This document shows, piece after piece, positions 46,288 to 58,670 of a stretch of DNA of 64,000 bases. How positions within the stretch are numbered: position 1 is the stretch's first letter; the number at the start of each line of letters is the position of its first letter. Position numbers and translations under genes: made by a program. The stretch comes from Colletes latitarsis (Eukaryota; Arthropoda; Insecta; Hymenoptera; Colletidae). Below the pieces are notes generated by a model. That model was not told the origin of the DNA, did no database searches, and saw nothing but the letters and a program-made list of their open reading frames with translations. The stretch is from assembly GCF_051014445.1 (NCBI RefSeq), contig NC_135137.1, positions 26,165,501 to 26,229,500 on the forward strand, given 5' to 3'.

Positions 46288-49260
46288 TATATTCATCGCG
46301 ATGTAAATCACCAAACACGTCAGATTAACGCAACGTACACGACACTTCTTATATGTTTATAAAATTTGTTATAATCACTTCCTCGGATAAACGTGATTTC
46401 TTGAAAATTTCTTTAAGTAGTATCTTTGTCTGAAAGTTTAAAGTCAAATATAAATTTCTAAAATCAGTTTTAGGAAACGACTTTAAGGAAATGAAATCGA
46501 AGACATTATTATAACAAAACGAAATAAATAAATGCAACGAAATTAGACTTGAACAATGTAAAACGCTTAGAAAAAATATTTCTCGAAGAATATAAACTGC
46601 TACTGACACGAAGGGTGTATGTGCAAAATAATAATAATTTAATCATATTTTAAACAAATAGTCTACTTACTGTCCAATTACTTGCTTTATATATATTCTT
46701 TTCAGTATGTTTTTTATATGTGTTATTGGTGTATATGCGTATAATGTAATATTGATTAAATAAAAAGTATCGTAAAGAGAAATATTTGATCAATTTCTTG
46801 AGACATTCTGAAACAAAACTAAGGAAACGCAGAAGAGTCCTATAAAATACGAACATTCTCAACAGTAGCTTTAGTTTCTTCTGCGTCGACAACTAGTTCC
46901 TTGTACAAAGTTACTCAGATTAAGTTTAATTCCGTCTACGAGTCATAATAATTTAGTACGAAAGTTAAGTTTCCGGCAAAGAAAAGAAAAGAGTAGTTCC
47001 TACTACATCAAGGAATAAGTTCAGTCAAGGTTACTTAGGACCAGCCAAGAAGTTCATCTGTGGAATCACCTGGATATGCAGCCACCAGAGGAATACGAAC
47101 AGAAGAATATAAGAAGATTATCAAAATTCCTATCTGTGATTATTCGAATTTATAAAATAAGGTTCATAATAATTATTATTGCTTATTAAGCAATTTTACT
47201 GTTAGGAATAAAATATTTTTTAAAATATCAAATTGCTCGTCCACGCCCATAATAACGTCAATAGTGTTTATCTCATTTATGTATTTGCTTTGTGCTGTAA
47301 ATTATGAACAAACGTGAACTTTCTACGAAGGCTTAGCCTTTTAATTCACGCGACTATCAAGTCTTACACATATTGGTTTCTACCTATAGGAAACTCTAAA
47401 ACACAAGTTATATTCGATGGAAATGAAATTCATACGAAGCAATATGTCGTGCAATTAATTAATAACTCGATCACCGAAATTCAACAAAACAGTCTGGAAA
47501 TTCCTAGTGTGATAAATTCCATACCTCACTAATGCATTAACGTGCAAGGACGACATTTTGTAATGAGAAATTCAGCATAATAAGTAATTGTTTATTGTGA
47601 CGCATTATACGAATATACGGATAAGATAAATACGATCGACTTTTCATATTCTGTCATTGAAAATTTTCTGTTTCTTTATCATTTCATGTTGCGTTCAATA
47701 TTCTCTTACACCTTCATAACAAAGCAATTATGACTGACTTTCATGTGACACTTTTTTCTTGTTTTCACTTTCAAATTATGCTCTTGAAGTTTAATTGGAA
47801 AAATCTGGAACATTCCGTATATTAAGGATACCAAAAAGCAGAGGTTGAAACAGTAATGGAACTTTTTCAATAGGTCCCGTTCAAACAGTCAAAATGAAAC
47901 TGTCATAATAAAAGTTGTAAAATATCTGTTCTACAAGAACAGTATTTTAAAAAGTTCTTAAAAATAAAATTTTTTCCTATAAAAATGCCATAAGAAAATA
48001 TAGTTGCTTCGAGAAAGAGTATAAATTCAAACAAAATTTAGAAAAAAGGTAATTAAAATTAACTGTATTTTTCGATCACTGCCAGAAATTAAAAAGTATT
48101 TTAATTTAAAAGGTAGATAAATTAAGAGGATTTCAAGTCAATTGCTTGGACCACTTGATATTTTCATACATAATCTATTTTTCGACTTCTGCACTAATTT
48201 TAGCAAGAAATGGATCACCATAATATCCGGTTAGCAATAAAGTGAAAATTTTACGAAGTAGAATCTACGCCTCTAATCTTTATTTGAATTCAACAAGTGA
48301 TGTGTAATCTATGCATGTGCTCTTAAACAGTCTACCTTCAATTCTTACTGTCTGTTTCGTATTTTTTTTATCTTCTGTATATCGGTCAAGTGGACTTTAC
48401 AATTTATGAAACATCTTATATTTTGAAATATATTGCTTGCATTCTATAATCTTCATGATCGATTTTAACAGAATATGGCCCGAAGGGAATCAACTACTAA
48501 CAATGTGCTCCTGTTGCACTGAAACCAGCTTTAACATCCTGTAGGAATCAATGCCTGTTATAATCAAGAGACTAGGATTATTAATCTCCTTTGTTGTCGG
48601 TATCGGCAGTATAGAAACTTTTTGCTGAACAAAACGTGTGCTAGATTCACAACGTGTTTACCTCCATAGACAAAAAGGGATTCAGTCCAATTCATGTTAT
48701 CGATCATCGATACACGGTTTTTTTCCTACGTCGGTTTTACGATTCATTAATACGAAGCGTAACGTTGTTTTGTAATCGATTTCCAATCCTTGACAAATTG
48801 TAAGCTTTTATTTTAGTTATTATAAACGAGCCAATCTTTTTTAATATTAATATATTAATATTCTAATGAATACAATTACAGTGTACAGATGTTTCATAAA
48901 ATAGAAAGAAATAACAAAAAAAGGAATGAAAATGAAAAGGTTGACAGTTAGATTATGGTATACTGGTGTTACAGATCGCTTTTCTTATATCAATACGGAA
49001 TGATACTACAAAAATTGCTGTAGGTATTAACAAGATTGAATATCCTGTTTTTAGGATCCGAGTGCACGAAGGGAGAGTTAAATAGTTTAGATCTAAAAGA
49101 AGACAAATCTTCACATTTAAAAATTCTTTTTTAACATTTTTTGTAATGATTATACAAAAGTTTCAATGTAAGTTATTGTAGATTTATACAAGAAAAATAA
49201 TTTTTACAAACAGAATTCACAAACGGTTTGAAATGTCAAATTATTTTTATTTAATATGTA
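46288..49260. other. No recognised gene
   Basis: A mixed-composition block at 46880-47260 followed by a 72-codon frame (47314-47532) without ATG start could be retroelement or exon debris; no family was recognised. The remainder is A/T-rich. Confidence 0.3.
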
Positions 49261-49515
49261 CAAAAGTATAAAAAAATTTTGTCTTGTTGATATGTAAAAA
49301 AAATTCTTTGTAGAAGTCTTGTAGTGCTTTGTTATAAAATGATGATTCTAATTTTCTAATAATTCTTTGAACTTCGCATATCGACAAAAAAGGAAGCGCC
49401 TGATTTCATTAATAATCATAATCGTATCTACTAAACAACAATCACAATCAGTACATATAAAGATAAATGCTATGGAATTCACAGAGTCGTTTATCGATTG
49501 TACGAACGCCCGCAG
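49261..49515. repeat. Direct repeat of about 255 bp, left copy
   Basis: Nearly identical to 50565-50821 (shared TTGTCTTGTTGATATG, TTCTTTGAACTTCGCATATC, GTCGTTTATCGATTGTACG). The two copies lie 1304 bp apart in the same orientation with unrelated sequence between. Confidence 0.85.
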
Positions 49516-49649
49516 TTTAAATAAAAAAAGCACAGTATCGCGTTAATTATTATATCTTCGTTTATTTTGGAGAAATAATCCTATTATTCGTGGTACGTGA
49601 CACGTTGAAATTTTGATAAAAATGTTCGTTTATTTCGTTTGTTTTAATT

Positions 49650-50124
49650 TTAACGAATGTCAATTTATAAACTGAGAACGAACGCTCAACATTATAAGAT
49701 GTGATTGTGGCATATTTTGAATTTACTGAAATAGCAAGAATACTTCAGAATTAGTGATTGATACTATTCGTAGTATCTATGAACTGTTACCATTAATGAT
49801 TCACGAGATGTACAAATACTTATGTTGTCATGTCTGCCACTATTATCGTATACACACGTTGAATCAGTAGACTGAAATAGATGTTCGAAAGCTCATATAA
49901 GCATTAATTTTAGGAAAAAAAATGCAATAAACATATATGACATATGCAGTATGTTTCGACATATATTTTTATACAAATTTGCAAAACATATGTCATAGGT
50001 AAAATATGCAAGATAAAAAATATTTTTTTAAGGACCTCTAGTGATGAAACCAACTTCTATCTAGGTTTTACTCTTTTATTTATTTCCTAGAAACATATGT
50101 ATTTGTGTAAACATCCGTAGTCTA
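49650..50124. mobile_element. hAT relic B (right part only)
   Basis: Colinear with 24055-24543 from TCAATTTATAAACTGA to the right end CATCCGTAGTCTA. The left third of the element is absent. The minus-strand NVERSFS region is still visible but decayed. Confidence 0.75.
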
Positions 50125-50564
50125 AGTATAAAAGAAGTTTCATAGAATCAATTTATATCAGTCTAATTTGAAACCTATAATTATCACGTCGGTCGTTGGC
50201 TGTAACACGAATCGTCGATTGCAGAGATTTCTCAATTACAATTGTACTCTATAATTATGTTGGACCAATAAATCGATAGAATTATAACAGCTACATTGCG
50301 AATGCATGATCATACTCTCAGTTTAATTAAATGCGCCATGAAAGCTTGATTCATAAACGAATGATCATTATGTTCATCGTTGAACCCATTCTTTGCTGAA
50401 AATAACAATTAAATCTATCGGTGCAGTTTATGATTTGAATATTACTGAACATTAATCTTCACTCTACGTTAACATAGGTAACTACATATTATTATTGAAA
50501 CAATAATTTCCAACACTCTCCGACATTATAAAAATATAAAAAAAATATACAAATATAAAAAACA
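50125..50564. other. No recognised gene
   Basis: A/T-rich; the last 50 bp is a TATAAAAA/AAATATA low-complexity run leading into the second direct repeat. Confidence 0.35.
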
Positions 50565-50821
50565 CAAAAATATAAAAAAATTTTGTCTTGTTGATATGTA
50601 AAAAAAATTCTTTGTAGAAGTTTTGTAGTGCTTTATTGTAAAATGATGATTCTAATCTTCTAATAATTCTTTGAACTTCGCATATCGACAAAAAAGGAAG
50701 CGCTAGGTTTCATTAATTATCATAATCGTATCTACTAAACAACAATCACAATTAGTACATATAAAGATAAATGCTCATGGATATTATAGCGTCGTTTATC
50801 GATTGTACGAACGACCGGCAG
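50565..50821. repeat. Direct repeat of about 257 bp, right copy
   Basis: Counterpart of 49261-49515 with about 15 differences, mostly in the last 60 bases. Both copies are followed within 40 bp by ATCGCGTTAA. Confidence 0.85.
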
Positions 50822-51047
50822 ACTTATCGCGTTAAAGTGATTATCGAAGTCGTAAGACCAGTACTTGGCGCGCGATCTGATTTCACAGTACTTCCAGGAA
50901 CAAAATATATTTCCCTGATAGTGAGTGATTTGATACTTTGTTTATTTTTACACGTTCTACTATTCTCGCTCGTGGAAATAAAAATATGTCAACTTAATAT
51001 TTAACGCTTTAATACCCGATTTACAAGAAATAAAGTATTGTAATAGA

Positions 51048-51930
51048 TAGACTGCGAATGTTTATGTCAATGAAATATATAAAAATATATAAGTGACATA
51101 TATCAAATATGTATTAATAATATGCTAAAATATACAGGAATATGCAAATTATATTCAAAATACGTTCAAATAATTTTATTACTTAAACATAATAATAATT
51201 AATTATAATTTAAACTACAATATGTTACGAGTATTTTTTTCAATATTATCAAGAGTTAGTTGATAAGGTTTATTGCTTAAAGTCAATTTATAAGTTGAGA
51301 ACGAACGCTCAACATTACAAGATGTGATTGTGGCATATTTGAATTTGCTGAAATAACATGCTTTAATTGTTTTAGGTTCTTTAACAATCTGGCCTCATAA
51401 AATTCGTTTACGTAGAACCCATCTGTCATGAATACTTCATAATTACTGATTAATACTATTCGTAGAATCTATGAACTGTTATCATTAATGATTCTCGAGA
51501 TGTATAAATAGTTATATGTCTGCCACGACTATCGTATTCACACGTTGAATTAGTAGATTGAAACTGTTGGTTTTTCTCTTCTAAAAGAGAAAGTTTTCTT
51601 TATATGACAAAAACCATCGACGCGCATGTTGCGTTTGGCGTCCCGAAATACAAGTCAAGAGGGTGCAGCTGTGCCCCTAGCTTGGCTTGTTTAGACAAAG
51701 TATAGGACCGATTGGGTCTGAGGGTACGGGATGAATTTTTCGTCACTGACCTATTCATTCTGTATGTTCCTTTCAAAGCGTTAAGACGTGCCTTCCTAGT
51801 GTTTCCAATTAAAGTAAGTTAAAAGTTATTCCTTCTATGATTGTTTTTTTTATTCCACCACCTATTTCTAATAGAAACAGATGTTCGAAAGCATATATAA
51901 GAATTAATTTTATGAAAAGAAATGCAATTA
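51048..51930. mobile_element. hAT relic C, split by a solo LTR
   Basis: Left end TAGACTGCGAATGTTTATG at 51048, colinear with relic A without A's two insertions, so it shows the original arrangement. The NVERSFSTYKL peptide on the minus strand is best preserved here (51290-51400). The right third continues after the LTR (51879-51930) and is then lost. Confidence 0.8.
51565..51873. mobile_element. Solo LTR, 309 bp, with 5-bp target duplication
   Basis: Inserted within hAT relic C: GAAAC flanks both sides (51560-51564, 51874-51878), and relics A and B show the uninterrupted site. Starts TGTTGG and ends CTAATA, consistent with an original CCAACA end after two transitions. Likely formed by recombination between the LTRs of a retrotransposon. 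Confidence 0.75.
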
Positions 51931-52179
51931 AAAAGTTACAAAATGATTTAAAATTTGTAATTTATTTGAATTCAGAGTAAGAGGATTTTAGAACACAATT
52001 GTTGCTGCGTAAGAAAAAGAAAGGATTAAAATCTTAATACCTAATACAAGTACAACTTTTATAATTAACATGTAAGATTTTAATTTATTACATTATAGTC
52101 ACTTTAACATTTTGTATAAACAATGTTTACCATATAAAAAAAATGTTTGTCATACAGCGATCATAAATTCATATTTTCT
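51931..52179. other. No recognised feature
   Basis: A/T-rich sequence between hAT relic C and the next hAT pseudogene. Confidence 0.35.
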
Positions 52180-52960
52180 TATTCACGGAAAGGAAAGTAT
52201 TCAACATGTTTAGATAATAGAGATGTTCGTTTGCAGATTATATTTTCTGTAGCAGAAAATAATCTTTCACTACATGTATACCTAACTAGTATTCCAGACA
52301 AATGAGCTACTACAGTTAAATTCGGATAATTGTGTTTGTTATCTTTCCACCAAGTAAGGATGAATGTCCTTGATTGCTCACTGGCTCATATAGATAAGCT
52401 TTACATTCGATATTCCATGATGTTGAATGGTGTTCATTAATTCCGTCATGTATCGAAAATCAGAAAAAAATTGAAACAAACTTGTAGAAGATGAGTCTTG
52501 AAAATCTTTCCTTTACAGCCTCTGTAAATCTGAAAAATGTAACTATATCTGATTTACTTATTATGTTAAACACTATAACAATAGTTATTAATAACGCATA
52601 AGCTATATCTTGGTCCTGTGCATTCAGTAATCTATTATTGATTCGTGGATCCATTAGCATTGCTATGATAAACGGCTTACTTGCATGTAACTTTGGTTTA
52701 ATCAAATTATTCAAATAATTAAATAGATTGAATTTTTGTAAGTTTGATTAAATATTCACGCCATTTGGATAATCAAAAATTGATTATCAAATACTTGACT
52801 TGGTTTGAAAAAATGAGTTTTGTCTTGGTTTTATTTCAAATACTTCAAGAGCTTTACCAACTACCGGCTTTGTTTGTTTTCCGGCACACAACAGCTCATT
52901 GCCGAAAATACTCGAAGAACCACCCAATTGAATTGAAAAAAATAAACAAATGTTTATTTA
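52180..52960 (-). pseudogene. hAT transposase pseudogene with BED-finger remnant
   Basis: The minus strand starts with a decayed BED-finger-like segment (VVLRVFSAMSCCVPENKQ, about 52935-52870), then KPFIIAMLMDPRINNR (the AxxLDPR region of the core), and ends with TWWKDNKHNYPNLTVVAHLS, then CSERLFSATENIICKRTSLL and SKHVEYFPFRE before a stop at about 52180. The SERLFSATENI block is the conserved hAT C-terminal dimerisation motif. The central catalytic region is mostly missing (about 260 codons remain against 500 or more expected), and stops and frameshifts occur. It belongs to a different hAT branch from relics A-C. Confidence 0.75.
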
Positions 52961-53340
52961 GTTTTAATTAAGTAAATCTATTATTAATAATAATCTTAAA
53001 GAAACTGCTTGCTGCAAATGTCTAAAAAATTCTTAGTCCTTAAAAATAGCACATTGTAAACCCAGTTGTATTAAGGACATCATTTGAATCCTTAACCTTT
53101 AATTATGTTTAATTGTCTTATACAACTCCAACAGGATACGAAGTTTCCTATCGAATAAAGCAACTGTTCTATTTAAAATTAACTGTTTATTAAAAAAGGT
53201 TTCTGTTAACATTTTTAAACAACAAATTAATCCGTAATTACAGACAAATTAATTTCATAATTGGTACCTTATATGGACATTATTTTACTCTGTTTCTAAT
53301 TTAGTCCTTAATTTTACAATTGTAGTGTCACACCGATACA
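52961..53340. other. No recognised feature
   Basis: A/T-rich sequence; may contain the far 5' end of the hAT pseudogene. Confidence 0.35.
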
Positions 53341-54374
53341 CAGGGTGTTTGGCCACCCCTGGGAAAAATTTTAATGAGAGATTCTAGAGGCCAAAATTAG
53401 TCGAAAATCAAGAACATCAATTTCTTTACTGGGGCTCCGTTAAAAAGTTATTAAAAAATTAAATTATAAAATTTCCAATCATACTACAAAAATTATATTA
53501 GGTTGTAGGGCTCAATTATAACCATTTTTAGTCGATAGACATATCCTCGAAATTCTAACCATCTTCGAGAAAAAAATTCCTTACTGAAAATATAATCTGA
53601 GGCCAGAAATGTCACTCCAAAATTTTTTTGCGTATCTTTAAAACGTCATAACTTCTGAACGGATTGGAGGATTTTAATGTTTCAACATGCAAACAACGCA
53701 TATTTTGGCGTAGAATATGTAGAAATTATAATAATATTGAAAAAGTGGTTTTTTGACCCCGTTAAGTGAGAAAAAAACCCAAAAAATTTTTCCAATTTTC
53801 AAACAGTCATAACTCCTACAATAGTGAATATATTTCAATGAAACTTTTTTCTGAAGTAGAGCTCATGGGTACCTACACAAAAGTATTAGACAACTGTTCA
53901 GTAGGGCGTCAAACAAAATTACTAAAAATCAAGAACGAATTTTTAAGAGAAATTGACAGGGTGAGTAAATTTTCAGCGAAAAAAAAAATTTCAAATCGTT
54001 CTAGAAAAATTATTTTCGGTTGCAGGGGTCAATTACAATCATTTTTGGTAAATACACATACTTCTGAAATCCTACACACTTTCGAGAAAAAAATTCAATA
54101 ATTGCCTAAATTTTTCGACGAAAAAAAGAATTTCAAATCGTTCTGGAAAAATTACTTTTGGTTGCGGGGGTTAATTACAATCATTTTTGGTCAATAGACA
54201 TACCCCTGAAAGCTTGCGCATTTTCAAGAAAAAAATTCAGTATGGGCGAAACTTTAAACGTTAATAATTGTTTAACGAAACCTCCATCAACAAATTGGTA
54301 ATCTTGATTTTCGTCCTATTTTGGCCTCTAGAATCTCCCATTAAAATTTTTCCCAAGGGTGACCGAACACCCTA
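53341..54374. mobile_element. CAGGGTG-MITE copy 9 (1034 bp, long form)
   Basis: Long form with the central expansion (CATAACTTCTGAACGGATTG, ATAACTCCTACAATAGTG). The right terminus is CACCCTA with one change. The left flank is CA rather than TA, presumably mutated. The 111-codon open frame at 53766-54101 is fortuitous. Confidence 0.85.
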
Positions 54375-55587
54375 TATGTATATGTATTTCAAATTAAAGC
54401 TGTGAGATTATCAATATGAAATCCACACAGTGGAAACCTCTCTATGCTACTTAAGAAACTAGTCGATCACGTGATGTCTATCTTTTTTTCCGATGTTTTT
54501 GTTGTACGCATCAATACTAATAAAGTGTATTACATTCTTTGTACTTCCGCTTTATTTGTTAATTCTCCGCCTTATAGTCGACTGATCACTCACAAAAATT
54601 ACTTATGATTATATATTAAGAAATGTCGCAAAAAGTATGAGGGCCAGCGATTACCAATAAACAGACATAATTCTCTACCTTTGTTCCACGAATAGTGCTG
54701 AATCTCATAAAAGAGATCGATTTAGGTAGCTACATTGGAAGATGACATTATCGAGTACGATATACACGTACAATAGAAGCACTGAAATTGCAATAACTCC
54801 ATGCAAGTAATTAAAGGTTAACAATGTTCTTCGCAAAATTGATGAGAAGAAGGACAGGAACGGGCTATGATGTCTGAGTGTACCACTTGCTCATGCTATG
54901 TGGGCGTATCATTCCTTTGATGCAACAGACAAATATCGATGTCAAAATGGACCAGTTCCAACAGTTTAGCGAAGCAGCATTTCATTACTTCAACTGCTTC
55001 ATTAACAGATGCATGTTACAATCTAAATTTCGGCTTCACTACCTTCCAACAGATCTCCGCCCAAAATGTGGTATAGAACTCCTTTGATATTAATGAATAT
55101 TCATATAAATGCCTTTAATGTACGTGTTTTACACGTGGAAATTGGTTGGTTAGTTGGTTCGATATTTGGGTTCAGTCTGGAGAGACTCTTGTATACTCTG
55201 CAAATATCTACAAAGATCAGTTAAAATTATGGGTGAATTTAGGGATGGGTCTATTACCGGAGTACGCACTTGCATAAATAAATAATTAATGTGAACTTGA
55301 TTATTTGGATATAATATAATATCGGATAAAAATATTAATAAATAAATTGTAATCTAATTTCAGATCGCGCAAAGGAATATTAAAATATCTGTGAGTAATT
55401 TAAACTACTCACGTATTTAATAAAGAACATGATTTGACTGAAATCAACGACATTTCATTAAATTGCAATATTACGCCGTATTGGAAAATTACAATATGTT
55501 AGATTTGTACAGAAATCGCGAACGAACGGTACATATAATGAGTCGAGAAAATAACTGCACATCCAGTTATCAGATAACAACTTTATA
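54375..55587. other. No recognised gene
   Basis: A mixed-composition part at 54840-55090 contains a 69-codon open frame without a recognised family. Otherwise A/T-rich. Confidence 0.3.
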
Positions 55588-56319
55588 CAGGGAGTCCGAT
55601 TTATCTGGAAATACGAAATGTCTCTTAAACAACTAAAGATATTAAAAAAATGATTTAATAAAAGTTTTACATGTAAGTTTATAGTAACTGTTTAAGGAAA
55701 CAGTTTTCTTGTTAGTGGAAAAATGACGAAGATTCCAATATCAAGTTAGTTTCTTTAAGTAAAATGATGTATTTTTCTATACATAGCATTATAGAACAAA
55801 TTAATACAAATCCAATGATCTGCTATCAAAGTCATTTTAAAAACGAAATTTTATCAAAATAACACATTTTTAATTATATAAAACACGTTTTTAGCACTCT
55901 GTGGCTTACATAAAATATAAACTTTATGGAAAGATTATAACCTTATTTATCTACAAAACGTCGTGTCGTATCTAAATGTTTACACAGATACAGGCAGTTA
56001 TATACATGGTGGAGGTATGCGGCATGTAACATGAAAAGGTTACACAATTTTTAATATTTATACCCATCGGAATGACTTCCTTAATAGATTATTGAATTCG
56101 TATTAACTTCTACTATAAAGCTATGTATACGAAAATACAGCATTCCATGTAAAGAAACTAACTTGATATTAAAATCTTCGCCATTTTTTCACTGACAAGA
56201 AAATTATTTCTGTTACATTATGCCTCTTTTCACACCAAACAACTTTTATTAAAACACGTTTTTAATATCTTTAGTTTGTTAAAAGATATTCTGAATTTCC
56301 ATATAAAACGGACACCCTG
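55588..56319. mobile_element. Long-armed MITE, 732 bp, CAGGG ends
   Basis: Left CAGGGAGTCCGATTTATCTGG and right, in reverse complement, CAGGGTGTCCGTTTTATATG. Arms of about 210 bp share AACTAAAGATATTAAAAA, AATAAAAGTT, TTTTCTTGT and ATCAAGTTAGTTTCTTTA. TA flanks both sides (55586-55587, 56320-56321). The 300-bp interior is non-coding. It is a different family from the ten-copy MITE but has the same terminal motif. Confidence 0.85.
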
Positions 56320-56750
56320 TATAGAGCACTAATATCGTATAAGTAAACATTACTTCGCTCAGTAAATTACATGTATTACACATAACAGTGACAATTTCTT
56401 CTAGAATTCTTACTATCGTGTAGTAAAGAATAGTACAAAGTACGTGTGAAATATGGTATTTGCATATTTCCGATTTTCGTGCAGAGTAACTTTTAGTATG
56501 CGAACCTTCTTATTTCGAATAGTCACTCACCTGATTCTACTATATGAACATTTTTTATACATGTAAAATATGTTCTTATATCATATTAATTGTCAGCTTC
56601 GAGTAATATATTAATTTTTAACACATCGGTTTTATACATATGTGAGTTCTTTTAAGAATACGTATCTTGGTGTATTTAATTTTATAAATAATGTCGCTAA
56701 TTTTGATAATATTTGTGAATGCCCTCGCGATCTACGCCTATCTGCTTATA
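56320..56750. other. No recognised feature
   Basis: A/T-rich sequence between two MITEs. Confidence 0.35.
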
Positions 56751-57626
56751 CAGGGTGTTCAGCCACCCCTGGGAAAAATTTTAATGGGAGATTCTAGAGG
56801 CCAAAATAAGACGAAAATCAAGAATATCAATTTCTTGACTGAGGCTCCGTTAAAAAGTTATTAAAAAATTAAATTAAAAAATTTCAAATCATACTAAAAA
56901 AATTATATTTAGTTGCAGGGGTCAATTATAAACATTTTTGGTGAATAGACATGCCCTCAAAATCCTACGCACTTTCGAGAAAAAAATTCTTTACAGAAAA
57001 TCTAATGTGAGGCCAGAAATGTTTCCCTGAAATTTCATGCAAATCTTAAAAATGACATAACTCCTGAACGGATTGGAGGATTTCAATTTTTCGAAATGCA
57101 AACAACGCATATTTTGGTGAAGAATATGTAAAAATTCCAAAAATCTTCGAAAACTTATTCCTTAACCTCATAATGTGAAAAAACCCCATAAAAATGGTCC
57201 AATTTTCAAACGGCGATAACTCCTACAATAGTGAATATATTTCAATGAAATTTTTTTCTGAAGTAGTGCTCATGGATGCCTACAAAAAGGTATTAGACAA
57301 CATTTCCGTACAGCACCAACTAAATGTATTAAAAATGAAAAACGAATTTTTAAGAAAAATCGACAGGGGGTAGATGTTGAAATTTTTCGGCAAAATTGAA
57401 AAGCTTCAAATCATTCTGAAAAAATTATTTTCTGTTGCGGGGGTCAATTACAATCATTTTTGGTGAATAAACATACCTTCGAAATCCTACGTACTTTCGA
57501 GAAAAAAATTCTTTAATAACTTTTTAACGAAGCCTCAATCAAGAAATTGGTATTCCTGATTTTCGTCTTATTTTGGTATCTAGAATCTCGCATTAAAATT
57601 TTTCCCAGGGGTGGCTGAACACCCTG
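56751..57626. mobile_element. CAGGGTG-MITE copy 10 (876 bp, long form)
   Basis: Complete arms with TA flanks and the central expansion (CTCCTGAACGGATTGGAGG, ATAACTCCTACAATAGTG). The left arm closely resembles that of copy 9. Confidence 0.85.
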
Positions 57627-58216
57627 TATAAGGTGTTCCAACATCGGTTGTACAAACGGGAAGGGGGTGATTCTACAAGAAATAAGGAGTAAAATTTTTT
57701 CATTTGAGGTTTCGTTATCGAGAAAATTAACTGTGAATATTCACTGAGCACGCGTGCATTTAACTATGGAATTAGATAGATGGATCTCAAAGCAAATAGC
57801 ACCAATATTATTAGTATCAACATGATGTGCTGCGTTACCTCCGTTTATGGATTTAGAGTGGATTTAAATAAAAATATGGCATGTAATTTACATGTTAAAC
57901 TAACTTAATTCATAGAAAAATTGTTCAAAATTGCCCACTGTGCTGCATACAAAACTGTACTCTCTGAATTAGGTTTATATGTATAGACGCATTCTGATGT
58001 ATTCTGTATCTTTAATTCTTCAAATGCCAAATGATTCTCGCTTTTAATTGAGGAATGCATAAAATATTATTTTTACCCTCGTTTGTTTTAACATGACAAA
58101 TGTTAATGAGGGGACCATGGTTAGTTAAAATCGAAAATATTAACATACTAAGGCAAGAAATAAAATTGTGATTCGTGTTCAAGAAATCTATTTATCCAAG
58201 CCATAGTTAGTATATA
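57627..58216. other. Probable transposon-end fragment at 57631-57770, otherwise empty
   Basis: AGGTGTTCCAACATCGGTTG followed by GGGAAGGGGGTGATTCTACA looks like the end of another TA-targeting element fused to MITE copy 10's flank; no opposite end was found. The rest is A/T-rich. Confidence 0.35.
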
Positions 58217-58526
58217 CAGGGTGGGGCAGTAACTATTAGCACCTCAGATATCTTGGAAACTATAAGTTTTACAGAAATGTTTGCTAAAGTAAATTGCACA
58301 GTACGAAGGGCGCTATTGGGTGGCGATAATAGTTTTTTTGCAGGTGGAGGTACTTCGGACATTTGAAGGTCACATCCATTTTTTTAAATGGATCGGTATG
58401 TTTTTGATTCCGTATCACGATAGTGGATCTTAAAACGAGTTCAACGACCTATTACACAAGGTCATTGAAGATCATAGAAAGTAGAGAAAGGCGATAATAC
58501 CTACGGTTTTGGTAGTAAATGAAACA
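58217..58526 (+). repeat. Left terminal inverted repeat of the DD41D transposon
   Basis: About 310 bp. Inner edge GGTAGTAAATGAAACAT. It contains a short internal palindrome (CCATTTTTTTAAATGG) that is kept in both arms. Confidence 0.9.
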
Positions 58527-58670
58527 TACGTATTGTCAACAGTAGAGGAATGCGTAATGCTTACCGTTTACTTCACTGAGAATAAACACTGCTTGAAGGA
58601 CACTTTAATAGTTTGCAGAGTAAGATAAACATCATAAGATTAGTATCGATAAATCGGTCAATCCGGCACG

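Noticed and set aside
53766..54101. 111-codon ORF inside MITE copy 9
   Set aside because: The same MITE family has non-homologous short frames at this place in other copies; the DNA is palindromic and the frame is chance.
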